Source of the DNA: Apoderus coryli | Lineage: Eukaryota; Arthropoda; Insecta; Coleoptera; Attelabidae | NCBI GenBank assembly: GCA_911728435.2 | Contig: OU452204.1 | Span: 6,944,001 to 7,008,000, forward strand | DNA: 64,000 nt | Reading direction: 5' to 3' | Shown here: positions 53,571-64,000 of the stretch, piece after piece | Layout: each line of letters begins with the position of its first letter | Numbering within the stretch: position 1 is the stretch's first letter | Notes under the pieces: generated by a model | Databases searched by the model: none | What the model saw: only the letters and a program-made list of their open reading frames with translations | Told to the model about the DNA's origin: nothing | Made by a program: the position numbers and the translations under genes

Positions 53571-56500
53571 AAATATAAATATATATATAAATAATGTTAA
53601 AATTAAAAAACTACTATGACTAGGTGATGTGCAAGAGATCGTAACAGCTCATCTATGATTGTATCCCATTAATGATGTACAATTCTTCATGCATACAGTT
53701 TACCCACCAGCAGCAGATCCCATAACATTTTTAGGTAGTTTTAGTTTTTGAGTTCATATTAAATAAAAAAATTGACAGGTATCTTTTATAGCAATCATAT
53801 TTCTCCTGCGTTACATTTAAACTCGCTAAAGAACCGCGTTCACGCAAAGAAGATCTGAAGACGCTGACAGGATGATCATCGAAACATTAGGTAATTTAAA
53901 TTTGACGCACAATTGATTTGGAATATTTCCTTCAAAACTCTTACAATTAAGTAGATTTTGCATTAGTAATTAGTTTCAATAATATAATATAAGTTTGAAA
54001 TGTATAAAACTAATTTACAAAATAGCTTAAAATTGTAGCACAAAAGTTGAGACAAAAATATACTACTCGAGGGTAAAGTGCCCTTGCCTCTCCCATGCAA
54101 ATTTTTACTAACCCCATTAACTAAATTATAATTTGCGTCATACCTACATAGGTTATCAAAGAATTCTTTCTTTTCATTAGAGTAATTGGTTTACAGATCA
54201 TAATAAAATTAAATCTAAGTGAAATGATTATTTTTTACAATAAGAAAATTAAATTTAAGTGAACAATAATAGTAAACTAACTTAGTGTTTTATGTAGGTA
54301 ACTATTTAAGTTTGTCGTAAAAAAAAAACAAAGGCAAAAATATTACACAATGGTTTGATTAGGGATTAAAATTCAATGTTAAACTATTAAATACGGATGA
54401 ATAAATTGAACTTATTACTTATTAATTGTTTTATTTCAATTATATGGTGAATTATTTATTTTAATATTAATTATATTAGCTAGTAGGTATTATATTTTAG
54501 ATATTAAATTGAAGTAAGTTGTAATAATTGATATTCGCATAATTGCCTAAATAAATAATAATCAATAGTATTATGTAGAAAAAACAAGCAATACATTTAA
54601 AATAAACAAATTATTTAAAATAGCAGAATGCAAAACCATTAATTTAGTTGCCACCAAGTACATACATACATTTTTTTATAACCCAGAATCAAAAACAGTG
54701 TTCAAATTCAACATAAGAAAGAGGAAAAGAAATTAGCCTTCATCTAATATTTTTCTAATAATTTTTGAATGTATAATTTTTGTTTTTCCAAAACTTAACT
54801 TCTGTATCCAGTAACTACAGATACGTACATAAACTTTTGCAAAATAGGTATTCAGCAACTATTTTGCATCTTCTTCCCAAAGAACATTTAATCCCGACAA
54901 TACTGCATAAATATTTGAAAGCTGTTATTATTTGAAAAATAAAATATAGAAAAGCAAACTTACACGATGCTGTATGACAAAAGTTCACCTTTCTGACACA
55001 TTTAAAATCATTTTTATACTTATTGGAAAACTTAAAAAAAAAATTTTTGACAAAATCTAACAATTACACCTACACTAACTTCTCAAACTATGCATACCTC
55101 TAATAGCTTAACATAAATGAAATTCTCAGACCCTCTATATTAGAGCCGCGAAAAACAGAGCTGTAAAATAGTCGTAGTGCTGTTTGCTACCACACGCTAG
55201 TGCGCAAAGTTTAAGTTTCTGTACATAAATATTACATTCACAGAATAAAAGCAATTATTATTTTATTTGACTGACAAACAAGCATCAAAATGTGAAATAG
55301 GATTTAGTATACATTTCTAAATTGCAAGTATAAACTTTAAACATGACGTGTGATAGTTCGCAGTTGTTTGGCAAATAAATAACAAACAACAAACATTTTT
55401 TTTTTTCAGAATAAAAAATATTTGACTGCTTTTGGCGCGCCTCTTATAGTAAGCAAAATTTAATAAGCTTACTGAATTCTTGCTAATATTAGTTTTTGGT
55501 AAGTGGTCAATTATTAGGAAAAAATAAATAACTATATGTAATGTAAATGTAAATTTATGGTAAAAATCCTATTACGGGATCGTGGAATTACGTATTACTT
55601 GAGAAATTTCGATATTTGATAACAAGGTAAACGGTTTAAAATAAAATTATAGAGGAAAATATTGAAGTATGTACAGTCTACTCCCTGGTGTATTGGGTGT
55701 TCTACAATTCCGAATTTTTTCTGTCCTGGGAAAAATATTATAGGTTAACAACCCTTAAAATCTTTAAAACAAGAAAATTATATATAGGACAAATAGCAAA
55801 CAACCTTGAACCAATGTTTCGTCTGTTTACATAAACTTCTTCAAGGCCTAAGATTTACAATAATGATAATTATCAGAAAAAAGAAAAACACAAATAAATA
55901 TTTAAATACCCATAGTCATAAACTAAGGCACATAAACCAAGATCAACATCCAGATAGTTACATCCACAGAATAAACGCTTTGATGTAGTATACCTATAAC
56001 AATACTTCAATTGACTGTATTTTCTTTTTTCCAATAAAAGTTTTAGTTCGTTCAATCAAATATGTTTGGAGCAATTAATAATTAATGGTATTACGAGTAT
56101 TATATTGAGTCAATATTAAAACAATATTAAGTTAAAATAACTTGTTATTGAGTAAATGGCTCTACATATTGGAAATAAATGACAGTGTATACTTTCTTGA
56201 AAATCTTAGAAATTATTGTATTCAAATCTTATCTAATTAAGGTAAAATTTACAATAATTGGTTAAATATAAAATTAATTTACACTAAAACTTGTAAATGC
56301 TTTAATCAAATTATCTAATACAATTGAAACAAGAATAGTCGTTGTTACATTTAATGTGTATAATTTTTATTCCACTGGATAAAAGGGTAGAAAAAATATT
56401 TGTGTCTTACAGTGAATGCCAATTTTCTCACTGTTTTGCAAAAAAACATTATTTGTCCAATTATATACCATTCCAATTCCTTTACGGCGGGCTATATTCG

Positions 56501-57525
56501 ATTCAACGACAGCCAGAATGCATACCAATGTGCAAGATCCTGAACGTTTTAAGGTATTAGAGACTTATTTTTTATATAATTATATTATTCGGTAGGTACC
56601 TAGTAAATTAATGTAAGAATTATTATTTATTTTCCAAACGTACGGATCCTTTAAATTTTTGTTTTTATTGTGATTTAGGTATATTATACCTAATACTTAA
56701 TAAAAAAGATTCGTAAGTTAATACCTATGCTTGTTTTATTTTATTGAAAAAAGAAACCTTTCCTTTATATGTCCTTAAAAATTCAATGGATTTCAAAGTA
56801 ATATTTAGTCAATAAAAGTTCAACAATTCAAATAATAGAATAATGTAATTATTATACACGTACCATAAACTTAAATCAATTACATATTGGGGTTGTTTAG
56901 ATAATACTCTACTCTAGCCTAAATGAGAGTAATTTTAACCACAAAGAAAATTTCATTTATTTTATGAACAGTACATATCAATGTATTATACAACTAATAT
57001 TTGCACAATAATATACGTATTTAAATGAATTAGAGCTTTGAGTTCGTGTAATACAGCGACGGATTATACGAGTAATAAGTATTATAGATTAATTTATGCC
57101 AATGGCAGTTTTTCATTAAGGTTCATCGTAGCTTCAATAAAAGCACAAATCATTTCAATGATTTCTTGTGTTTGAACAAATCATAAGCAGATATGCACAA
57201 GTAAAAGTAAGACAATCATTCATTTAATCATAGCTGTTATTCAGGTATATAGTGTAATGGTTACCCCATTCACATTACGAAAGCTTTTTCTTTGTGCGGA
57301 AACAAAATTTTTAAACTATTAGTTAAATAAATTTTCAGTCAAAAATCGAGAAGTGTTTTTTTCTCTAGTATTACCTAAAAAAAAACTTACCCAATACACA
57401 TACAAGGGCGAGTTTTTAATTCCGCCGAATGGTGGGGATGGAAGTTAGTGGTGGGGATATTTTTAGTCGTTAAATGTTCTATGACTCATCATAGGCAGGC
57501 CATCTTTTGGGACTATTGATTATAA
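53571..57525. other. Long noncoding AT-rich stretch with one decayed hammerhead-like motif
   Basis: At about 53,852-53,895 on the plus strand CTGAAGACGCTGACAGGATG then ATCATCGAAACATTAGG has the order core, hairpin (GATGATCATC) and GAAAC, but with a damaged core (copy I). Frames at 54,815-55,063 and 56,342-56,560 show no family features. No exons or repeats were recognised in the rest. Confidence 0.4.
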
Positions 57526-57529
57526 ATAG

Positions 57530-57815
57530 GGAGAATACTACGCTTCAATCATAGAACAGTTCAAAGAAGCAATCAGAAAAAAAGAAGAGGGAAATTGACG
57601 AAAGGTCTCTTGCTCCTACACGACAATGCTCCAGACTTCGCTCTGAGCGATTATCTGTTCTCAAAAATAAGAAAAGAACTCCGTACGAGCGATGAAGAAC
57701 TGAAGAAAGTAGTTTCTTCGAAAAATTCAATATTTTTTATAAAGGTGTAAACAAATTAATTGATCGATCTATTAGTGTTGCGGGTAAATATATTGAAATA
57801 GAAAAATAATATAGC
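57530..57815 (+). pseudogene. Mariner transposase relic, internally deleted
   Basis: The plus-strand frame reads YYASIIEQFKEAIRKK, GKLTKGLLLLHDNAP (second Asp, 57,592-57,632), and passes directly into ALSDYLFSKIRKELRTSDEE (third Asp block, 57,640-57,700). The roughly 25-30 residues normally between HDNAP and PSDYHLF are deleted. The C-terminus decays by 57,810. No N-terminal part is present. Confidence 0.85.
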
Positions 57816-58199
57816 ATTTTTATTTTCTACCTTTATCCTCTATTGCCGAAATTAAAACGCCCTCTCGTAGATTTACTTATACAACGGACGAAAAATAATT
57901 TATAAATTAAACTATTTTTAAAAGTTGTTAATTACATTCAAATATAATTAAGAAGAAGAAAGATATACAAATCAGTTCTGACTAATAGAAAAACGTATTT
58001 CGAGCGAAAATGGAGCAATTTGAGTACTGAAAACTATTTACAAAATTCATGGAGAAATAAAATCTGCATCTCGTCTATGCAAAATTTTAGGGTGTTCCAT
58101 TTGAGAAAATCAAGGCTCATTTAAATGGCCAAAAAGTTTGGTTACCTACTAATTGTGACCACCCTGTATAACTAAGAAAATTGTTAGCATCAATCCAAG

Positions 58200-58415
58200 T
58201 GGTTAGTCTCGGATACTAGAACACCACGTCACCAACACCTCAAACGACTGCTCAGCTACATGAGCCGAGCGGTTACACTGCACATGACATCGTCTCGGAT
58301 ACTTGAATCAGGGTTATCTGATTCGACACCTCAAGCGACTTGCCACCATTCATGCTCCCTCTCAAGGAATATGTCTTGCTAGACAGAATACAGAATATGT
58401 CTTGCTAGACACACC
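58200..58415. repeat. Two-unit imperfect tandem repeat plus a 19-bp exact direct repeat
   Basis: GTCTCGGATACT followed after ~30 bases by ACACCTCAA occurs at 58,205 and again at 58,291. GAATATGTCTTGCTAGACA occurs at 58,367-58,385 and 58,393-58,411, exactly. GC content is higher than in the surroundings. The nature of the segment is unknown. Confidence 0.65.
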
Positions 58416-59199
58416 CTATATGTAGATATATACGTATAACAAGCATAACCGTTTTAGTTAGTGAAGAGAGCTGAGTAAATAATGTTTCTAATCTTTTCGT
58501 AGTATCAGTTCTGTAATTGACGGATTTTTTGTAGTTATCCTGTCCATCAAGAATACTTGCTCTATTACACTTATAAACGTGATATCTCTTAAAATGATGA
58601 CAAGATAGAGCTGTGTTTGTACTAGTTACTTTTCTGTGGTTGACAGTCATTTAATCAAAACCGACACCATCAATTTCAAAATATTAAATTGTATTAAATA
58701 TCTCCTGTTAAGTATATCACTAACATAACATGATATGTTTAATGTAAGACATATTTGAAGAAAAAAAAGTCAAAATCACTTCTCCAATTATTATCACAAG
58801 TGGAACTCATACAAATCCCTTTGTAAGCAAGTTTCTGATGATACAATTCATAGGTTATATTCAATCAAAGCTGAAAAAAACCCTTTACCTTTTTTTGATC
58901 CTTTCGCCTTACCAAAACCGTACCAAATGTTAAAATTTCGTGAAAAAAATGTTCAAATCATGGTGTTCGATGTATTTTGATCCATAGGATTCATTTCTAA
59001 AGTGATACTGTATATTGTAATGTATTTAAATTTCATTATTGTTAGTCAGTTTATCATCTTCAAGGTCTTCTTTACAAATTGTAGGACACCCTATTTAAGG
59101 ATACAATATATTATGCCATGTACAATTGCAATACCAACATTTAGAGAGATTATTTACTATTTTTTTTTTAAAAATATTGTTTTTTTAGTATAGTTCAGG

Positions 59200-60465
59200 T
59201 GAAGCTTGCTGGCCATGTTCGTGGATCTGAGGAAGGCATTTGATGTTGATTTTGGCATACTGCTGCACAAGCTTCAAACAATGGGATTTAGAGGTAACAT
59301 TTATGATTTAATCAAAACATATCTTTGCGGCAGGGAACAATATGTGAAACATGGTGGCGAGTGTAGTACTAGGTTAACAAATACATATGGCGTACCACAG
59401 GGATCCGTTCTCGGTCCCCTGCTTTACTCCCTCTATGTTCTTGATTTAAAAAAAGCAAATCTCAGAGCTCGGTAGTTCACATTTGCTGCTGACACGGTAC
59501 TGGTGTATGATGCTTCGGACGAGCGAGAGCTCATACAGGAAGTCAATGCTGATCTCCAGGTCTACGTGCAATGGCTACTTTCTAACAAGATCAAAATTAA
59601 TATAGAGAAAACTAAGTACTTATATGCTTTTGAAACAAAAAAACAAAGTTGTCAATACTATAAACATAAAAATTAGTGATTTAAATATACAAAAAGTTTC
59701 CGTAATAAAATATTTGGGCATGTACCTGGATGAGAGCTTGAATTGGTCTGAACATGCAAATAATATTCTGTCGATGATCCCAACAATATTCGGATGTAGA
59801 AATTATTTAACAAATAAAAGTAAGGATAACATTTATAATGCCTACTTTTTGAGCTACTTCAGATACCTATTTCCTGTGTGGGGTATGAGTGGTAATACTG
59901 TTTTTAATGCAATGCAAACGTTACGAAACAAGATTTTAAAAATACTCGTTACGACAGACGAACACATACAACAGCTCTATACGGGGGTTGGGTGTCTGGA
60001 AACTCGATAGATTACTAGAGTTAGAACAGTGCAAATTAATGTATAAAGTAATTCACAAAGAACAAAAATGTAACACACACATTCGATTTTCTCATGAGGT
60101 GCATGGATATGAAACAAGATCACAGAATAATATATATCAGATATATACGAGATCGAATATATAGGCTTAAATAACCCAATTGTAAATGCTGCAAAAGTAT
60201 ATAACAGACTACCTGATGTGATCAAAAATAGAAATAATTAGAACTTGTTTGTTAAGAGTTTGAAGATTCATCTTGTTTGACATAATTATTAATTAACATA
60301 AGGTAATACCTACAGTATAGGCTGTTTGTCTAGTCCGCTATTTATATGTATTACTCTCGAGGCCAGAGCTTTTAGGCACTGATTGGAGAGTTTTGTTGCT
60401 ATGTTTGTAAATTTAATTGTTAATTTGTTGATAAATAAATAAATTGATTTTCAAAAAAAAAAAGC
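59200..60465 (+). mobile_element. 5'-truncated LINE with poly(A) tail
   Basis: The RT begins at MFVDLRKAFDV (first Asp, 59,215). It continues YGVPQGSVLGPLLYSLYVLD (59,389-59,448), a one-codon-stopped FTFAADTVLVYDASDE (FADD box with one Asp changed), WLLSNKIKINIEKTKY, and KVSVIKYLGMYLDESLNWSE (59,690-59,750). The C-terminal NIYNAYFLSYFRYLFPVWG (59,830-59,886) is followed by decayed frames to 60,240. The 3' UTR ends with AAATAAATAAATTGATTTTC and an A12 run at 60,453-60,464, so this is a genuine retrotransposed 3' end. Two stops or frameshifts occur (59,474; about 59,625). CR1/Jockey-group by motif style. Confidence 0.9.
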
Positions 60466-60616
60466 TTTAGAAAACATCCATAAAGTTCAACGGCACCCTA
60501 ATGATGTATGGATGAAATTTTTTTTAACAAAGTTTATATTTTTTTAAATCAAATATAAAACAGACTATACTTCATCTCATATTATGATATTTATGAACTC
60601 CTTCCTTATATTATAC

Positions 60617-60780
60617 AGGGTGTCTCTAAAAAGTCTGTACAAAATCGGACCATATTTTTTGTGGGGTTAAAATAAACCGAATAAACGTAACGTAACTAGT
60701 CCAAAATTGCTGCGTTTCCGAAGTACAGGGTGATAAAGTTGAAAAATAAAAACTGAAAATATTTAATAGATAGAGGGGTC
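60617..60780. repeat. MITE-like fragment
   Basis: TATACAGGGTGTCTCTAAAAA at 60,617 and AAGTACAGGGTGATAAAG at about 60,720 are typical nonautonomous DNA transposon ends. No matching opposite terminus. It separates two LINE relics. Confidence 0.4.
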
Positions 60781-61325
60781 TCAGCAAAGTTGCGGGAAGT
60801 AAGATGGTTGACTATGAAAGAGCGGAGGGTACTACATATGTATAGTATTTATAATCAACTAATCACTCAAAAACTACCATCATACTTATATCAGAAGATC
60901 AAGTTTCGTTTTGACGTACACAACTTGGATCTCAGACACAAATCTATTATAACGCCGCCCAAACACAAGACGGCTCAGTTTGAGAGGAGCTTCTCATACA
61001 ATGTGGCCCATATGTACAACATGCTCCCAGATGAAGTGAAATTATTATCGGGGTTAAAATTTAAATTGCGTATTCGAAACATTATATCTAATTTGGTCTA
61101 GTGGGGTAATGGCTGCAATGTCGAATGGTTTTGTGTTATACTGCCAATAATTTGTTTTTTGTGTAATGGTATCTTGTTGTGTTTTTATTTTTTGCATAGG
61201 GGTAAATTTGTATTGTGTTATGTATTATGAATATTAGGTTAAGGTAGGAGGCATACGCCTCATCTTCGCCTTTTGTAATAATTTTATTGCAATAAAGTCA
61301 TTTATTATTATTATTATTATTAATA
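60781..61325 (+). mobile_element. LINE 3' end with TTA-microsatellite tail
   Basis: An intact 103-codon frame (60,790-61,101) is the C-terminal end of a Jockey/CR1-like ORF2: LTMKERRVLHMYSIYNQLIT, SYLYQKIKFRFDVHNLDLRH, TPPKHKTAQFERSFSYNVAH, then NMLPDEVK. The 3' UTR has GTATTATG, GCAATAAAGTCATT and an ATT-repeat tail to about 61,325. The frame and tail type match the LINE at 1,721-3,015. Severe 5' truncation explains the absence of the RT core. The open frame is probably a recent fragment rather than a gene. Confidence 0.88.
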
Positions 61326-61831
61326 TTATGGACATTTTTCAACGAATTATCTTCAAAATTGGTACACATGGAGTTTTTAGAGTGCGAAATCCGAATATGG
61401 GCGCCGTTAGAGGGCGCTCCACACTGCAATTGTGATTTCCAAGCAATAAATGTACTCTTGTTCAAATTCGCTAGAGTAAGTCTATTTCGAGATATTTCGG
61501 GTTTTAGTGTATGGTGTCGCACTGGAATATTTTTATTATTTTGAACAATAATAATTTATCATTGCATTAAGGATGAAATATGGACAGTTACTTCTTATTG
61601 CCAAATATTTTTATTGCCGTTAAGGTACGGTCTCCTTTGTGCGACTAGTCGCTGAGCCTTCAAGCATATTTTTTTGTCAAACAATTTGTCATACTTCATG
61701 TATCAATTTTTTATTATCAGGTATTAAAAACTGGAATCCAGGATATTGGATTCCACTTCCTTTAAAATGTAAATTTTTGGACTGTTTGAAAAAAAATATG
61801 CGCACAGACGTCGTGACTAGTAGCGCAAAGG

Positions 61832-61877
61832 AAAATATGAAATTACTTTATCATTAGATAAAGTAATTTCATATTTT
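61832..61877. repeat. Perfect 21-bp-arm palindrome
   Basis: AAAATATGAAATTACTTTAT then C, spacer ATTA, and the exact reverse complement. One arm is also the outer end of the inverted transposase pair described next. Confidence 0.9.
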
Positions 61878-62160
61878 AATTATAAAAGTAACACAGTTTT
61901 TTTTTTATTCAGTGAGGAAGATTTTATTTTGATAATAGCAAATTTGTATTTTAATTATAATAATTGTTCAAAATGGCCTCCGTTAACATAGGTACGGAAA
62001 ACATTTAAATGAACTCTTTGCATCAATTCGGCAGGGTTCTTCAAAACATTAACTGCATTTTGTATTCTGCAACACAGTTCTTCACTATCGGTTCTTTTCC
62101 TTGGGGTGGTCAGAATTGCTGATGGTGCGTTTTCCAATTGGTCATCCGTAGTTTGGAAGG
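61857..62160 (-). pseudogene. Transposase C-terminal fragment (left inverted copy)
   Basis: The minus-strand frame gives TPRKRTDSEELCCRIQNAVN then VLKNPAELMQRVHLNVFRTY and VNGGHFEQLL. The ending (xRVxxNxxRRxxxCxxxxGGHFExLL) is that of Tc1/mariner-superfamily transposases in insects. About 60 codons only. The flank from 61,857 to 61,960 matches the right copy at 63,080-63,183 in inverse orientation. Confidence 0.75.
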
Positions 62161-62939
62161 GTGAACTGCAAAACCAGCCACGTTTGCATTTTCTTATAAT
62201 TTATGACTACCCTTGAACGCGGACGGTAAGAGGTAAGGATCCAGATTCATGAACCATAATGACTCTAATCTAGATAAACTAGACTAAACAGGAAATTAAT
62301 AATTTTGTATTTTTCCATCGAACATCTGGGGTTGTTTTTAGTTATTATTTATATTTATTTATTAATTATTTTGTAATCTGTACTTGTGACATTATATGGA
62401 CATTTTTCAACCAATTATCTTAAAAATTCGTACACATGGGTTTTTTGGAGTGCGAAACCCGAATATGAACACCATTTTACTGTGGCCGTTAAAGGGCGCT
62501 CCACACTGTAATTGTGATCCAATAAAATAACTGTAACTTTTTCCTCAGTGTAATTTTTAACTTCACGAAATAATGCACTGTACATTTCCAAGCAATAAAG
62601 TTACTCTTGTTCAAATTCGGGAGAGTAAGTCAATTTCGAGATATTTCGTTTTTTAGTGTGTTATTGCATTAAGGATGAAATATGGTTGCTTATTAGTATC
62701 AAATATTTTTTATTTCTTCATTGAACAACAATTTATTTTATAAAATCAAATCTGCATTTTAAATATCATAGACTATTATTAGAAATTGTACAAATTGACC
62801 TGCGTTAACATTAAGAACAAACATGATTTATTTTTATCACTTCCGCAACGTTCACTGCATTTTTTATTTTTTTTTTTTCACAATTCGTCGTATGCTCTAC
62901 CTGTTTATCGCACAGGCTTAGACTTTCGATCGATCATCG

Positions 62940-63215
62940 ATCGATAGTGAAGAACTGTGTTGCAGAATACAAAATGCAGTTAATGTGTTGAAGAACGCTG
63001 CCGAATTGATGCAAAGAGTTCATTTAAATGTTTTCCGCACCTATGTTAACGGAGGCCATTTTGAACAATTATTAAAATTAAATAATTAAAATACAAATTT
63101 GCTATTATCAAAATAAAATCTTCCTCACTGAATAAAAAAAAAGTGTGTTACTTTTATAATTAAAATATGAAATTACTTTATCTAATGATAAGCAATTCTG
63201 ACCACCCCAAGGAAA
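62940..63215 (+). pseudogene. Transposase C-terminal fragment (right inverted copy)
   Basis: The plus strand encodes ELCCRIQNAVNVLKNAAELM followed by QRVHLNVFRTYVNGGHFEQL, nearly identical to the left copy. It shares the downstream flank to TGAAATTACTTTATCT (63,183). Immediately beyond, AGCAATTCTGACCACCCC (about 63,190-63,207) is a piece of the same transposase in opposite orientation, showing a rearranged join. A TCGATCGATCATCGATCGAT palindrome precedes it at 62,927-62,946. Confidence 0.75.
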
Positions 63216-63349
63216 AGAACCTGATGTAGGGGTGGCTGCGCAATATCATTATTAAATTAAAAAATAATCCATTTGATGCAGTGGAGTGTAATTTAATTAC
63301 AATGAAACAATTTCGTCGTCTCCACTATTAATTTTTAAAATCTTTATTC

Positions 63350-63482
63350 AAGGGGCCATGTTTCGGAGTCCCAGCTCCATCATCAGACTCTGTTAAGGGC
63401 TCTGCTTATATGCGGATTTAACTCCACCATAATTGCGGTATTTTAAGGCTGATGATGGAGCTGGGACTCCGAAACATATCGC
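63350..63482. ncRNA. Outward-facing pair of hammerhead-like motifs (copies J)
   Basis: The sequence CTGATGATGGAGCTGGGACT followed by CCGAAACAT occurs on the minus strand at 63,386-63,357 and on the plus strand at 63,449-63,477, 100% identical over about 29 bases. GGAG/CTCC is the hairpin stem. The one extra T after CTGATGA is shared with copy A. After GAAACAT the two differ (GGCCCC versus ATCGC), so the stem-III palindrome is lost. The 62-bp spacer has no recognised content. Confidence 0.6.
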
Positions 63483-63671
63483 TTTGCATAAACTTAGTTC
63501 ACCGGACAGGAGAATTTATAATAAAAGGGATATCCCTCTCCTAAACTCCATATTCCTGTAGAAAGTAATATTACTCCTAAATAAGTAATCTTACTCCATC
63601 TGAACAATAATAATGAGGGAGGTTGGATTAATCAAAGATGGTTTCCAAATTTCTCTATGCTATTTGGTTAT

Positions 63672-63735
63672 TAAGATAATAATGATATTTCATTATTATC
63701 TTATAAGATAATAATGAAATATCATTATTATCTTA
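63672..63735. repeat. Perfect 64-bp palindrome
   Basis: TAAGATAATAATGATATTTC starts a 32-base arm that is immediately followed by its exact reverse complement with no spacer (centre TTATAA). Such spacerless perfect palindromes are unstable in cloning and replication, so this one may be recent or an assembly product. Confidence 0.9.
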
Positions 63736-64000
63736 TAGTAACAAAACCTGAAGGCTGTAAAATGTGAACCATAATGCAACTTGACCTATGTGGTCTTATA
63801 TTTTAATTTAAGCAATATTATTTGTATTCTATTATTATAACTCACATATTCTCTAATTTAAGTTTCATTATTTTGTTAACTGTTAATAACCTTAGTCTAT
63901 TTAAACTTGGTATTTGGTGTTTCAATCTTTTAGATAAGGTCCTTGTTTTCAATGCCCTATAGTTCACGTTAAACCTAAACGTGACTATAATATTAAATAT

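Larger units (their letters stand above)
61327..62715 (+). repeat. Direct pair of ~300-bp repeats, about 1.07 kb apart
   Basis: ATGGACATTTTTCAACGAAT at 61,327 and ATGGACATTTTTCAACCAAT at 62,396 begin related blocks. They share AGGGCGCTCCACACTG, TTCCAAGCAATAAA, GAGATATTTCG and GCATTAAGGATGAAATATGG. The second copy has about 60 extra bases (CTGTAACTTTTTCCTCAGTG). They flank transposase pieces and are probably ends of related nonautonomous elements. Confidence 0.8.

Noticed and set aside
1..64000. CRISPR arrays, bacterial operons, Shine-Dalgarno sites
   Set aside because: Direct repeats with regular spacers are absent and the sequence is clearly eukaryotic, with spliced exons and eukaryotic retroelements.

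Overview
This is AT-rich, intron- and transposon-dominated nuclear DNA from an animal, almost certainly an insect. The evidence is mariner/Tc1-type transposases, Jockey/CR1-like and RTE-like LINE reverse transcriptases, tRNA-derived SINEs, and a multi-exon gene with GT-AG introns of many kilobases. There is no bacterial-style gene packing, rRNA gene, intact tRNA gene or CRISPR array. Order and species cannot be fixed from the sequence alone.

The only host gene I can support lies on the minus strand across roughly the middle third. Exons at 47,973-47,895, 28,842-28,477 and 24,000-23,780 (listed in transcription order) have good splice sites and matching phase-1 introns. A further good-looking exon at 33,766-33,533 is open in a phase that does not fit the others. 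The product has a low-complexity, basic region with an RVxF-type motif (RRVRF), followed by the start of an ankyrin-repeat domain. The gene continues downstream of 23,780 and probably upstream of 47,973. Exons outside these four were not found.

Everything else recognisable is mobile-element debris. 1-5.5 kb: hammerhead-like Penelope-type motifs, a 5'-truncated LINE sitting inside a palindromic copy of such a motif, and a 1.08 kb foldback element. 7-13.5 kb: two transposase relics and two diverged ~1 kb LTR-like repeats. 14-21.6 kb: tRNA-derived SINE/long-repeat copies, one with a 166-bp perfect-looking hairpin. 24-26.9 kb: a foldback element and a complete but broken 1,245-bp mariner with TIRs and TA target sites, flanked by inverted hammerhead-like repeats. 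29-33.4 kb: Harbinger, mariner and a TIR-bounded IS630/Tc1-like element. 34-37.6 kb: a LINE whose 5' half is inverted relative to its 3' half, as in twin priming. 39-46.7 kb: foldbacks and LINE relics. 48-52.2 kb: transposase, LINE, foldback, hAT-like end and SINE. 57-63.7 kb: mariner relic, two LINE 3' parts, duplicated transposon ends and long perfect palindromes.

The most interesting structural theme is the recurrence of CTGAtgA-hairpin-GAAAC hammerhead-like motifs, often as outward-facing inverted pairs with another transposon between them. All transposase and RT reading frames seen are broken, so nothing here appears autonomously active. Boundaries given to the base are those visible as TIRs, target duplications or splice sites; others are approximate.
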